In this document: piece after piece, positions 45,705-57,410 of the stretch
Numbering within the stretch: position 1 is the stretch's first letter
Layout of the letters: each line of letters begins with the position of its first letter
Made by a program: the position numbers and the translations under genes
The notes under the pieces: generated by a model
Seen by the model: the letters and a program-made list of their open reading frames with translations, nothing else
The model's database searches: none
What the model was told of the DNA's origin: nothing
Assembly (NCBI GenBank): GCA_029215795.1
Contig: JARDYH010000002.1
Location: 13,695,001-13,759,000, forward strand
Length of the DNA: 64,000 nucleotides
Direction: 5' to 3'
DNA from: Anniella stebbinsi
Lineage: Eukaryota > Chordata > Lepidosauria > Squamata > Anniellidae

Positions 45705-46345
45705 TAGACTTTCCATTTGTTCCTACAGCCATCATTTTGTTTCACACACGGACATCAGGGCCAGGAGCCATGTGAACTTTGCAGTGGATGGGCACAGCCT
45801 GCTGCCCCCTCCACACGTTCTCTTTCACCTGGAGAGATCGCCCATCTAGAGAGGGAGCTGACCCCATTTTGAGTCAGCACAGATCTCCCTGAAACTCCAT
45901 AAAACTCAAACGTGTAGATTGGAACAATTTCATATCAAAGGAACTTTGACTCCTGACTCCGAACAAATGCAAAAAAAAGCCCTTAAACACCTTTTAAAGT
46001 AAATGTAAATAATACAGTAAATGTGCTAAGTGCATAAAAACAGTCTTTGTTGCCTTCAGGTCATTTGCTTTGGGTAAAAAAATATGAGAGAGAGAGAGAG
46101 AGAAGCATATAGTTTTCCTTTGGAGTTTGACAGGAGTTCCCCACATGGACAGATGATGCCTAGATCCTTTGTGACAAATGGGAAGCATGACGCATTTCTC
46201 AGAAAGCGTACCGTCAATATTTCATTTCTTAAGTTGCCATGTATGGTTCCCCCCATTCTTCAGAGAAGCTTATGAGAAGAGAGTTGTTTTTCAAATATGC
46301 ATAGGATTTTGCAGGGCAGTGATCTAAGGGATGGCATTTCAATAT
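45705..46345. other. Intergenic DNA without a recognised gene
   Basis: I see no gene. A short (GA)n run lies at about 46085-46103. Confidence 0.45.
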
Positions 46346-46346
46346 A

Positions 46347-46430
46347 CTTAAGAACATGAGAAGAGCCCTGATTTAATCCAGCGTTCACTATCTACCACTG
46401 GGCAGCCAGATGTTTCTTTGAACCACACGA
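46347..46430 (-). mobile_element. CR1-type LINE 3' terminus, antisense stub
   Basis: CTTAAGAACATGAGAAGAGC followed by CCTGATTTAATCCAGCGTTC is a diverged inverted CR1 3' end. Confidence 0.6.
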
Positions 46431-46731
46431 GCCGAATGCAAAGGGGGCATACCGCCTCTGTGCATGAAGAGTCCATTTAGCTATGATAGACAATCGTCAT
46501 TGACAAATCTAACCTTTCTGGATTTGTCTAATGTGTTTAAAAATCCCATTGAGGCTGATGGCTGCCTCCGTAACTCGAGGTACTGTTTCATATTATTTTA
46601 ATAGTTGAATCTGATTGCATTGTTTTATTCCCAGAGCATATCCTGGCGTATGGCTCAGACATTCTCATAGGGCAGTATCCAACTGTGTTATTATGTTAGC
46701 AAGGATGATGTTGCCAATAGGAGCCTTAAAG

Positions 46732-47113
46732 CAGGGCCGTGCAGAGCTGGTAATATGCCCAGGCCAGATGGGAAGTGTGTGTCCCCCATTTCAAAAAAGG
46801 AGGACAACATAGCCACCCCAAGGGGGCATGCCCACCAACATGTCCGTACTACTTAACACCTTCATATTAAACCTGTTCTACAACACCTCAAGGCACATAG
46901 ATCCCCGCCCCGCATGCAGCATGGCCCTCTGGAGCTTGTAGTCTGACCGTGGTATTCATAACAGACGGCTTCTGCGCTGTTTCCGCAAGGCGGGCTGCTT
47001 ACGCTACAGAAGTAGTAGCGTAAGCTAGGGGGGAACCTTCTCGTCGGAGTGCCCCCTCAAAATTGTGGGCTCTGGGCCAACTGGCCCTACTGGCCCCCCT
47101 CTGCACGGCCCTG
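46732..47113. mobile_element. hAT-like non-autonomous transposon, 382 bp
   Basis: The ends are a perfect 15-bp inverted repeat, CAGGGCCGTGCAGAG. An exact 8-bp target duplication, CCTTAAAG, lies at 46724-46731 and 47114-47121. The CAGGG start and 8-bp duplication are standard for hAT. The interior is not palindromic and has no transposase frame. Perfect ends and duplication suggest a fairly recent insertion. Confidence 0.92.
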
Positions 47114-47121
47114 CCTTAAAG

Positions 47122-48425
47122 GGCACCCTTGTATTAATAGGGCCTTTAGAAAAACCTAATTGGAGCAGGTGGGAATCGTGATTTCCAGAGTCTCCAGAAA
47201 GTGCGCATTTCCCCCCTGCTGTGTTAATGGCAGCCACTATTAACACAGTGAGGGGAAAGGGTGTGATGCTAAAATCTAGGGCGGACCTGTGCCTGAGCAC
47301 TCGTGGGGGGCTTGCAAGCGCTCAGGTGCAGATCCACCCTTGGGCTGAGCACATCCACCTGGGTCCATGAGGGCCTTATGGACCCAGCCAGATGCTCACA
47401 CTATCCCTATCAATGACTGGCCAAAGTGCATCCCTGATCGATGCCATTCTGAACTCCTTCTTGGGAACACAATGGGAATGAGACAGATAGAAGGCAGGAA
47501 CAAGAATGTATAACTGGTCCTTGATGATGGGCACAGAGAAGACTGGATAAACCAAATCCGCCTTATCGACCATTTATTATCTGTAGCCTATCTGAGGTTG
47601 TCACCTCTTAAGTAAAGTGATATCCAGAGACCTTGATATGGGGGGTGGGGGTGGTAGAGAGATGATTAACCTATGAAGTTCAAAAAACATGCTTGCCCTT
47701 TAGTGTTTGAGCCCTCACACAGACATGGAGCATTCTTTGCCCTTTCCATACCAGAAGTCACAAGCTGTTGTCTCTTTAAAAGATAAGGCTCCAAAGAAAG
47801 AGGAAAGGGAGGGGGGATTCCCACACTATTCGATACATCGACTGTTTACCCACAGCAGAGACTGTGTAATGCAGAAGATAAAGGTCAGACCTTATGACAC
47901 ATCAACGCGTGTGAAATAACTATAAGCCCTATTTCATCCCAGTGCACATATCGTTACTGGCAAAGTTCAAGAAAGTTAAAATGCCAAGAGGGGAACTTGG
48001 CACCATTCTTGAAACGGAGGACTCATCCAGGATCAAAAATGGCTGGTTATGTGAGGCTTGATGGTGAAAAGAGGGTCATACAGCCCCCAATGGTGCCTGC
48101 TGGGAAAGCACATTCTGTTGGAATCTAGGGTAGGATGGGTTGTCCAGCAGGGTAGCAGTCAAAACTTTCTCAGTGTTTTATAATTGCTGGTGATAATTCC
48201 CTAACTGTGTGCTGGGGGGCACTAAGGTGCCTTGAGGGACCTCTTGGAGTGCCATAAGCAATTAATTAACTAACTAAAGGAGCCTGTGGAACCAAAGCAG
48301 AGGATGGGCCAGGGCCGGCCCTACCATTAGCCAGGGTGAAGCAGCTGCCTCAGGCAGGTGCTAGGGACGCAGAGCAATGACAAGGTGTCAGAGGACAAAG
48401 CTCTGTGTGTCATGCAGCCCTCACA
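47122..48425. other. Intergenic DNA without a recognised gene
   Basis: I see no gene. 47190-47260 holds a small hairpin (CTGCTGTGTTAATGGCAGC and TATTAACACAGTGAGG). Near 48312, CAGGGCCGGCCCTACCATTA resembles a hAT left end, but I found no matching right end. Confidence 0.4.
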
Positions 48426-48429
48426 CATT

Positions 48430-49030
48430 CCTGAAGTGCTCTGATTCTGTCAATGAGTGGACAATGATCGAGGGGCTGGAGCATGTGTTGTAGGAGGGAA
48501 GGTTACAACAGCTGGGATTGTTTAGCTTGGAAAAAAGGAAGCTAAGGGGAGACCTGATGGAGATGTACAAAATAATGCATGGTGTGGATACTGTGGATAG
48601 GGAGACATTTTTCTCCATCTCCCACAATACTAGAACCTAATGGGGTCATCCCATGAAGCCGATGGGTGGGAGGTTCAGGACAGATAAAAAGAAGGACTTC
48701 TTCACACAGTGCATAGTTAAACTATGGAATTCACTTTCACAGAATGTAGTGATGGCCACTGATTTGGACGGCTTTAAAAGGGGATTTGATAAATTCCTTG
48801 GGGAGAAGACTATCAATGGCTATTAGTCCTGATGGCTATGTGCTACTTCCAGTATCAAAGGCAGCAAGCCTATGTGCACCAGTTGCTGGGGAACATGTGT
48901 GGGAGGGTGCTGTTGCACTGTGTCCTGCTTGTGGGTCCTTGGTCAACAGCAAGTTGGCCACTGTGTGAACAGAGTGCTGGACTGGATAGACTCCAGGTCT
49001 GATCCAGCAGGGCTCTTCTTATCTTCTTAA
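48430..49030 (+). pseudogene. CR1-type LINE ORF2 end and complete 3' UTR
   Basis: About 600 bp in sense orientation, the longest 3' end of this CR1 family here. Order: GGCTGGAGCATGTGTTGTAG, GAAGCTAAGGGGAGACCTGA ('LRGDLMEMYKIMHGVDTVDR'-like), GACAGATAAAAAGAAGGACT, GTTAAACTATGGAATTCAC, GGCTTTAAAAGGGGATTTGA, then the UTR ending CTTCTTATCTTCTTAAT. Stops and small indels break the frame. Confidence 0.92.
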
Positions 49031-49034
49031 TGTC

Positions 49035-49590
49035 ATGAACGATGCCTGACAATCTGTGAAACGCAGGCGGAATGGATTTAACAAACCCGTACGCCCCTAG
49101 TGTCACTGTTTGATACGTTCAGTTGTAGGCTGGATGCTTGATCTGCTGGGTGAGGTACTCTTGGCATGCTCGGTGTTTCATAATAGTGGATGATATGCTG
49201 GGTACGATACTGGTTGCTTGCTTTGCCAGCAGTTTGATATGTTGGTTGTTTTGCTGGCAAGCATGTTGAATATGGCTTGGAGGCTTTGAGTTCGACAGAT
49301 TTTCCTTGTTTCTTCTTATGTGTCGGCTGATAAAAACCGGGGCAGGAAACTGCTCCAGTCCCTGTGCCAACACTCTCTGTGTACATGTACAAAAAGCATG
49401 AAACAAGAAAACAAAACCAATATAGAACAGTATGAATCATACTGGAGCAGTGATAATAGAAGGTGCTTATCTATGTTAGAATTCCCCTAATACATATTTA
49501 TTGCGATAACAAGGTACATATTCATCTACAGAACTCTCCTGATTCAATTTATGCATTGCAGTCAAAAGAAATCCAGTGGGGACAGCTACT
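49035..49590. other. Unassigned DNA
   Basis: I see no gene. 49120-49270 has irregularly repeated GATATGCTGG, GATATGTTGG and TTGCTGGCAAGC words that could be a decayed minisatellite. Confidence 0.4.
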
Positions 49591-49591
49591 A

Positions 49592-49592
<1 letters not shown>

Positions 49593-49640
<48 letters not shown>
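49593..49640. repeat. (CT)n microsatellite followed by a C-run
   Basis: A pure TC run with a single CCC interruption, then a run of about 11 C at about 49645-49656. Confidence 0.95.
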
Positions 49641-49734
49641 TCTCCCCCCCCCCCCCATGGATTGGAAAGCTAGGAGATGAGAACACCTCTCCCCACCCCA
49701 TAGCATGTGGCATATTAAGGTAGGGTTGGTATGA

Positions 49735-50175
49735 CTTCATGAACGGGAAATACTTCTTCACACAGAGCATAGTTAGTCTGTGAAATTTGCTACAGCAAGA
49801 CGCATTAATGTCCACCATCTTGGAGAGCTGTAAAAGGGAATACGTCAAATTCATTGAGGATAAGGTTATCAATGTCTACAAGTCATGTCTACTAGCTATA
49901 TTATTACCACCAGGATCAGAGGTAATTTTTGTTTACCGCCCAGAGAACTTTGGCTATTGGTTGGTATAGAAATGAAATGAAAGAATAAATAACCTGCCCC
50001 TCAAAACCAGTTGCTGGGAAACCTAGGTGGAGGATGCTGTGGTGTTCTTATTCTGCTCGTGGGCTTTTTCACAGGCATTATGGGCACTGGCTGGGCACTG
50101 TAGAAAACAGAATGCTAAACTGGAATGTTGGTCTTTGGTCTGGTCCAGAAGTTGTTCCTCTTATGCTATTATAGA
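49735..50175 (+). mobile_element. CR1-type LINE 3' end with an L2 tail inserted in it
   Basis: 49740-49920 matches the end of CR1 ORF2 (GAAATACTTCTTCACACAGA, AAATTCATTGAGGATAAGG). The match is broken at 49922-49992 by an L2-like 3' tail (TTTTTGTTTACCGCCCAGAG, then AAAGAATAAATAA). It resumes at about 49995 (CCAGTTGCTGGGAAACCTAG) and runs to CCTCTTATGCTATT. Confidence 0.8.
49922..49992 (+). mobile_element. L2-type LINE 3' tail, nested
   Basis: About 70 bp ending in an A-rich AATAAATAA tail. It is a very short L2 insertion inside CR1 3' UTR sequence. Confidence 0.75.
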
Positions 50176-50550
50176 GACGGAGCTCTTGATGGATTCTATA
50201 TTACGATTGTTCAAGGTTGAGTCACACATGTAGACACATGGCTTTCTTTTTTCACTACTTGATGGCTGGTAAGTTGAATGTATGAACTCACTCCATTGAG
50301 GAACATTAGTTTGAGGGGATGTGAAAGTCCTGTCTGTAAGGTGGTGGCCCCGTCACACAAGCAAACCACCACTCGACGTTGCAGTGAGGGAGTGGTGAAC
50401 ATGCGTGCATGAACTGGGCCTTGATTACTCAATGAGGAATGGGCAAATATCCCCTGCTCCCTTCAACAAACCACCTGGGTCACTCATTGTGAGTGCTGAA
50501 AAGCCCCTCAGAGGGTTCCTGTGATAGTACATACAAACAGTGCTGCAGCT
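50176..50550. other. Unassigned DNA
   Basis: I see no gene or assignable repeat. The words GCAAACCACC and CAAACCACCTGG recur, compare the foldback at 17125. Confidence 0.35.
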
Positions 50551-50551
50551 C

Positions 50552-50714
50552 AGTGAAGGCTGGTGGCGCCGATTTCAGTGGGGCGGTGAATCAGTCAGAA
50601 TGAGCCAGAACTTTAAAAGGGCAATCCAAGTTGGTGAACTTATTTGGGGGATAGGGTTCAGCACCTTGGATATGTATTCACAGCCCATCAAAATTGGAGC
50701 CACCAGCCTTGACT
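50552..50714. mobile_element. hAT-like palindromic MITE (CAGTGGAGGCTGG family), decayed
   Basis: CAGTGAAGGCTGGTGGCGCC on the left is mirrored by GGAGCCACCAGCCTTGACTG on the right. The middle of the right arm is partly deleted. Same family as 27137-27310. Confidence 0.75.
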
Positions 50715-52205
50715 GGTACAGCTAGGGCAGGACCTTAGGGGCCACTTGCAAAAGCCAGATCACAGGCTGCAAGCAGGAAAACCCCCAAACATAAGAATTG
50801 ATATATTTGAAGGTGGAGCGGGGCAGGGTGGAAACCAGCAGGAGGAGGGAGCCCTGGGTTCCAAGCAAGATAGCCAACCTCCTGGCCTTGTCATCTCCAG
50901 GAGCTGAAATAATGCTTCTGAATAGGCTCAGCCATGTCATTTCTTGCATGCATAATGGGGTTCGTAGTTTTCTCTGCCCAAGGAAAGTGACAAATCTTAT
51001 GTGCATAAATGGCAGTGGAAGAGGGTGTAAAATTATAGTCAGTTTTGAGGACTGATCTAGACTCATAGGACACACAGAGCTTTTGTAGTGCAATCAAGAT
51101 CGGTTACTCACTGAAGTTTGTGGGTCCTTTTCATGACATTGTCATCCTCCAGTGCCTCTCTTGCCACTTTTTGGCTTTATTCCGCCATGATTTAATTCAC
51201 CAAAAATGCAGAAACAAATATAAACTGCCATCAAAGAGCCGGTATATTACCGGGATAGTGCTATATGACTGCAAAGTTGCAGTGCCATCTGCTGGCTGTG
51301 TAAATGGAACATATGGAACTTCCCCACAAAGGAAACGGCCAAAAAGGGGAAAAAAATTTTTGGGGGGGGAGAGGCATGTGTATTGCGCTCATCGTAATCC
51401 CGGAAAGTCTCCATAAGAAGAAAGCCTAGTAGATGTTTGTTTTAATGTAGAGAGCCTATAGTGGTCTGGATCAAACCAACATGAGTTTTGATTCTGGCTA
51501 TGGGGGGCATTTCTTAGTTTCCCCAGTTTGAGTGCTTGTCCTATCTCTGTACTAAACATTTAATGAGTTCAAAGGGGTGTGTGAACCCATTCAGTGGGAA
51601 GCCTTTTGGCTTGGCTCACTCCAGCTTGTACAAACTTGATCACCGCAGCATCATGTGGCGATTTGTCTGTGTGAATGAGTCATTAGAGATCAAACACCAC
51701 TTTTATATCACCAACCATACAATGGCCCAGCTTAGGCTTGCATGTCCATCCATCACTTGGTGCCTACTGTATTCAAAAATCTATATGGGGAAACACACAG
51801 GTGTGTGAACTGAAGGTGCAGTTCTGCCTTTGGATAGCTCAGTTCAGCAGACTGAAAAGAAATGGTGACATTGTCACGCATAATCCTCTTCTTTCTTTTG
51901 TGCTACAAGTGGTTTTCAAAGACAGCAAAATGTCATCCGAGTCACCTAGAGCCTGAAAAAGTATTGAAAAGCTGTGTGGGGGATTTTTGTTTTGTTTTTG
52001 AAGATGCAATTATGCCCTCTGTTTGACAAGACCATCTGGCACATGCGTGGCGGTAGAAAGCTTTATTTGAGATGTTAACGCCTTCTTTCTCTGTGAGCGT
52101 CTTGGACAATAAAAGGAAGATCAAACAGATTGTTCCACTGCACCTTTGCCTAACTGATCTGAGATTAGTTTCCCACAATCCGGCAGCCTCCAGGTGTTTT
52201 GATTT
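50715..52205. other. Mostly unique DNA without a recognised gene
   Basis: I see no gene, RNA or repeat that I can assign; frames reach about 120 codons without motifs. Confidence 0.45.
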
Positions 52206-52207
52206 CA

Positions 52208-52705
52208 TAAGAATGTAAGAAGAGCTATGTTGGAACCTGACCAAGGGTCCATCTAATCCAGCTCTTTAATTCACACAGTGGTCAAGCAGCTGCCTGTGGA
52301 AAATCCATAAGGAGGACAGGAGTGCAGCAGCCCTCTCCCATCCATATTCCTCAGCCACTGTGTACATAGGCACACTGCCTCTGATACTGGAGGTAACATA
52401 TGTCAGGGCTAGTAGCCACTGAGAGCCTTCTCCTCCAGGTATTTGTCCAGTCCCCCTTGAAAGCCGTCCAAATTGGTGGCCATCACTACATTCTGTAGAA
52501 GTGAATTCCATAGTTTAATTATGTCCTGTGTGAAGAAATGCTTTTTAATTATCCGTCCAGAATCTCCCACCAATCAGTTCCATGGGATGATCCCATTGGG
52601 TTCTAGCATTATGAGAGAGGGAGAAAAAGGTCTCCCTATCCACTTTCTTCACAACATGCATAATTTTGTATGTCTCTATCATTTCTTCCTTCACTTACCT
52701 TTTCT
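52208..52705 (-). mobile_element. CR1-type LINE 3' end, antisense
   Basis: The plus strand begins CATAAGAATGTAAGAAGAGC and runs through the inverted UTR to TTGAAAGCCGTCCAAATTGG and CACCAATCAGTTCCATGGGA. The last part is the inverted ORF2 end. About 500 bp, 5'-truncated, frame broken. Confidence 0.88.
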
Positions 52706-52706
52706 C

Positions 52707-52812
52707 TAAGTGAAACTCCCATCAACCACAGCTAGTATGGCCAATGGTCAGGAATGCTGACATTGTAGTCCCAAACACCTGGAGGGCACCAGGGTGGAGA
52801 AGGATGCCCTAG
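52707..52812. mobile_element. hAT-like palindromic MITE fragment
   Basis: GAAACTCCCATCAACCACAG, then AGTATGGCCAATGGTCAGGA and GTCCCAAACACCTGGAGGGC match the centre and right arm of the family at 44400-44535. The left terminus is lost. Confidence 0.6.
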
Positions 52813-52814
52813 AT

Positions 52815-54464
52815 GACGACTGAGGGGATATTTTCACTCTACAAGGTGAGCATCCAGTTGGGTTGCTTTGCCAGGGTGGACAATTACTGAATTCCGACAT
52901 AGCAGAAAACCACGGTCTCCTTCTATATGAATGAGCTGCGGCAAACCTTGGCCTGCTGTGCACTCCCTCTTCTCCTCTTTCCCTGCCAGAGGTGGAGATA
53001 GGAAGCTTCCACTCCCGATTTGAAACAAACCACAGTTCCCTATGATGTCCAACCTTGGGGAACTGTGGTTTGTTTAAACGGGGCTGGGGAGAAGTTTAAA
53101 TGAATCACGGTCCCTTCAGTTACAAATAATCCTTGATGACTGTGGGCCAGTCATATAGTGGCCATTTTCGCATCACCCCCAGAGTGGAAAGGCAGCACCG
53201 AAAAGGGAACCACTGATTTAAATAAAATGTCCATATGCTTATGTATGTGTACAGAGGCACGTTCAGAAAGAATTGCTGTAATTTAAATAGAAATACAATA
53301 CAACTCACCATAATGGGGGAAGGCTGTGACCAGGTGACCCATGGGCCTTGTTCAGTTTCATGTTGAGGTCTTTTCCACCCTAAACTCCTTAGGGTTGAAA
53401 GGAGTTTAATCAATCTAAAGCCCTTGAACACTGTCCTTTATGTAGTGAAGTAAAGAAGAAATAGGAAATGGTTATAACCTAAGGTTGCTGACAAATGATG
53501 CATTCCCCCGGCTGCCTTTTTCGTAGGGGGCGTTTGCTGTTATAGTACAACAACTGAGGAATCAATTAATTTCAGAAAGAAGAGAGACAAAGACATCCTG
53601 CTATCGCTAAAGGATCCAGAGGAGTCATGACATCTAGCATTTTCTGGGCCATATATCTGATTGTACACATTTTATGTTATTTGTTTTATGATTACACTTT
53701 TGCAATGGAGTACATTTCAAAACAGTGTATGTGTGTGTGTTTTTTAAATGCATTTTTAATGTATTTTAAGCAAATGGGCAATCGGATGTCCCAATTGGTA
53801 TATAATACAGGAAATCCACTTGGGCCTTTCGCCCGCTTGAAGAACCCTCTCATGATATTGAAGGTTGGGATATTAATCTCCCCAAATGAAGACACTCAAG
53901 AACCCTCCGTATGCAAATAGGATGTCCTTTTTAATATGTAAACCCATGCATATGAAAAATGTAGTGAGTTGGCTGGCAGCTTCAGGAAGGAAGTCCTCTG
54001 GGATCCGAGCTGAGAGAAATCTTCCCAACTGAAAAAATATGGTTGTGTAGGATGAATAAAGACAAGACGTACAGCAAAGATAATAAATGTGCTACATCTC
54101 ACAGCTTGCTGAAAAACCTTCTGGCAGATTTAATCCTTACAGCACACTCACTTATTTCCCCTAGTCTGTTACACGTCACTGACACCTTAGCCATCTCTCC
54201 TATTATCGTTCCCATTAAAGCTCACTGAACGGAAGAGTTTTCTGTCTTCCAACACTTTACAAATAGATCCCAAGATGCGCTCAATCTACCTGGGCAAGCT
54301 AGTGGATTGTTTGAAAGGGGGTAGGAGAAGGGGGTGGAATTGTAATGTAGGAACGAATTTGCTGACAAAAATTATCCTCCGAATTTCCCCTCTGTGAATA
54401 TCTGTGCTGAATATTCTTACGGATAATGCTTTGATATTTGCTGAGTATTCTCTGATGTCTGCCA
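52815..54464. other. Mostly unique DNA without a recognised gene
   Basis: I see no gene that I can support. 52905-53060 holds an inverted word pair around AAACCACGGTCTCC, AAACCACAGTTCCC and GGAACTGTGGTTTGTTT, possibly related to the foldback at 17125. Confidence 0.4.
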
Positions 54465-54471
54465 TCTTGGG

Positions 54472-54600
54472 CAGGATCTACACTACTGCTTTAAAATGGT
54501 TTATATCAGTTGTGACAACTGATGGGACCCAGGACACATTCCAGATACAGTTTTCAAACCATTTTCAAAATGTCATCTCCTGTTTGGTGTAGATCTGGCC
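54472..54600. mobile_element. Inverted-repeat MITE (AGATCTACAC ends)
   Basis: GGCAGGATCTACACTACTGC on the left is mirrored by TTTGGTGTAGATCTGGCC on the right. Inner TTTAAAATGGTTTATA is mirrored by CAAACCATTTTCAAAA. A related arm lies at about 39005-39120. Superfamily not determined. Confidence 0.7.
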
Positions 54601-54754
54601 TTGGTTTGGTGTCGAATGATATATGATTTCAGCATTTGGCATCTGATTTCATCCAATAGTTTACATGCAATGGCATTGGGTGGTTGATAGTATTTGTTAG
54701 CTGATAAAGGATAGTTATGTAAGAGCTCATAGTTGTAAAGAAAGTGAGTAGGGA

Positions 54755-55215
54755 TGGACAGCTTTATTTATTTATTTATTTTATTAATTATTTATTTACT
54801 CACAACTTTTCTATAATACCCAATGTCCAAAGCTCTCTGGGCGGTTCACAGAAATTTAAATCCATAAATATAGCATGATAAAATATAACACCTTTAAAAG
54901 TTTTAAACAGGATAAAAACAGCAGCAGTAAAAACATAATAACTCATTTAAAACAAAGCTGAAGGACTAAAAAGTTTGGGGAAATAAAAAAGGTCTTCACC
55001 TAGTGCCAAAAGCATCACAGTGTAGGTGCCATGCAAGCCTCCCTGGGAAGGGCATGCCACACCCGGGGGTGCCACCACTGAAAAAGCCCTCCCCTTAGCA
55101 GCTACCTGCCTCCTCTTAGCAGCTACCTGCCTCACCTCATTTGGAGAGGAGGAGAGCCCTGATATTAAGGGCTGGACAGGTATATATGAGAAGAGACAAT
55201 GCTTAAGTCTAAATT
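54755..55215 (-). mobile_element. L2-type LINE 3' end, antisense
   Basis: It starts with (TTTA)n-like sequence, then CCAAAGCTCTCTGGGCGGTT, the inverted tail motif. It continues through ACAGCAGCAGTAAAAACATA to CTTCACCTAGTGCCAAAAGC and the inverted ORF2 end. A local tandem duplication of CTTAGCAGCTACCTGCCTC lies at about 55094-55132. Confidence 0.8.
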
Positions 55216-57055
55216 GTGTCACTTTTGCATCTGTTCATTTTTAAGTTCCAGCATCTGTGTGTGTGTGTGTGTTTTTCCAGATTAGAACGTCACGCACACA
55301 AAAAAAATCCTTAAAATATATTTTCTTTTTTAAAATAGGTCACAGCCGCTCCAGGAAGCCAGAAATTGTGGGTTGAAAATGAGCCTGCAAATGCTTCTGG
55401 GAGCATTTTTAAAATTGCTGCATTATTGTGATTCACTCTGGAATCAAGTATTAGTGAAGGGGGATTAACAACAACAACAACAGAAGAAGTAGATTTGGAG
55501 ATTGTGATGGCGATTCAAAAGTGGTGTTGAATCTGTGCTGCCTTATTCACACATGTAGATTGTCACTTGGTGTTTCCAGATGGTTTGATCGCAACAAGAT
55601 CACACCATCTATTGAGCTAGACGGACCAATATATGCATATGTTTAATTTTTCCATTGGAATGACTGGGACTTGCAAGTGCTTATCTTTTGCTGAAGCGTT
55701 CACCTTATTATAAATTTGTAGTCCAAGCAGCAACTAGCCCTCTTTCCCAACAGCTCCGGACGTTTTGCTGGGTTCCCATTAAAATCTATAATGTCAGCCT
55801 TGTTGAGCTTTCAGGAGAGAATGACAGGGATGAAATACTTCTTTCCATCACTCGAGTACAAAGGGCACAGAACAAGCACGGAGAGATGTATCATAGCCCT
55901 GATGGGCAACAGTGACCCTTTACTGCCCTGAAGAAATTCACTAACAAGAAAAAAAGCTTCCTAGCAGATTGAGGTGAGGAATCATGGGAGAGCATGGCCT
56001 GAATGATTCTGAGCTGCCTTCGAGAAGGGGAGAGTACACATTTGCACACCAGAATTCAATTGCATTGTTAAGGGAGAGCCCAGTAACGGCATGGAGAAAA
56101 ATGGATCCAACTGGAAGAAGGCTTTCAGAAATGGAGAGCGGGTGGGGAGAGAAATCAAGATGCCATCAAGGAGAATGCCGGGGGAAGGTCTAGGTGTTGG
56201 ATTGCATGACTGAATATCTGTCCTAAAATATCAAGCAGTGACAATCAAATCTAGACTGTCCAAGATCAAAATCTCCAATAGTGACTGCCAAACACCCAAT
56301 ACTGACAAACTGGACCTGGGCATATCTCTTCTTTAGCTTTCAAGGACAGACCACAAATTGTAGTCCCTTCTGAGGCAATGTAACACATTGCTCAGGAGAA
56401 AAGGGTTGAGAGCTCTTGCAAGCTCAGCATCTACGAAATGCCCTTCCAAATTCTTTGAGACAAAAGAGCACAGGACTGAGTGTTTAGGACATTTTTCCCT
56501 CTTTTCTGCAATTTAGCAATAATTCAGAGAGCACTTGGCTTAGGTGATCCAGGGTTCTGTGCATTCATAGTTGTAGGGAGGTTTGCAAACCTATGATTCC
56601 TCTATAACTGTAAGGCTTTTCTGATGAGCATCAAGTGTAATATGACCACCTGGTTTCAAGCAATACTGGTTTTTTTTTTTGACATTTTACCCCCCCAAAT
56701 TCTGATCTACAACATGGGACTTACTTTGGATTATTTACCATGTGTTCATATTTCTTCTTCTTTTTAAAAGCTGGCTCAGAAAAGATCTTAATAGCTGTAC
56801 AAAAGAGGGAACTTTGGTAGATGTTGGTTTTCAGTCCAGCTGGAGAAGTTGCTTCCATTGAATTTCCCTCTTCTTCACAATGCTGAAAGAATTTTGTCTT
56901 CTTTCTTTTCAAGCTGTGGTGGCACCTATCAGGATATGACCCACTTTTGGATCCTGATCGTACAGCTGAAGACCTTAAGGAGCCATATATCTAAGAGGAA
57001 GGACAGATTCAGAATAATGGATATGGTTTAGCATAATAATTATGGGCTGCAGTCT
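55216..57055. other. Mostly unique DNA without a recognised gene
   Basis: I see no gene. A (TG)n run lies at about 55255-55272. Confidence 0.45.
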
Positions 57056-57057
57056 AA

Positions 57058-57205
57058 AGCAACCTTTCCAACCTGGTGTCCTTCAGATAAGTTGGACTAC
57101 AGCTCCCACCATTTACAAGCACCATGGCCAGTGTTTGTGCTATCTGGGGATGATAGGAATTGTTGCTCAATGAATCTGGATTGTGCCAGCTTGGGAAAAT
57201 CTGCT
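57058..57205. mobile_element. hAT-like palindromic MITE, decayed
   Basis: CAACCTTTCCAACCTGGTGT, GGACTACAGCTCCCACCATT and GATGATAGGAATTGTTGCTC follow the order of the family at 44400-44535. Both ends are diverged. Confidence 0.6.
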
Positions 57206-57410
57206 CAACAGAGGACACGGTGGCAGGGCCTCTCCTCTAGAGTCAGATCGGCTCTTTGATGCTGTTGAGCTGTCAATTGATTGGAAATTGATTTAGCTGT
57301 GGAACTTAATGGCAGCCATCTTGGATGCCACTTCCCAAAGAAGCAGAGGCCACAGAAGGCAAGATGGTTCAGTCAGCAATCTTATAGCAGATGAGTTGAG
57401 CAGGACCCAA

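Noticed and set aside
48312..48360. CAGGGCCGGCCCTACCATTA as a hAT left end
   Set aside because: No inverted partner or 8-bp duplication could be found downstream.
49549..49872. Minus-strand Arg-Glu repeat frame
   Set aside because: It is the translation of the (CT)n microsatellite.
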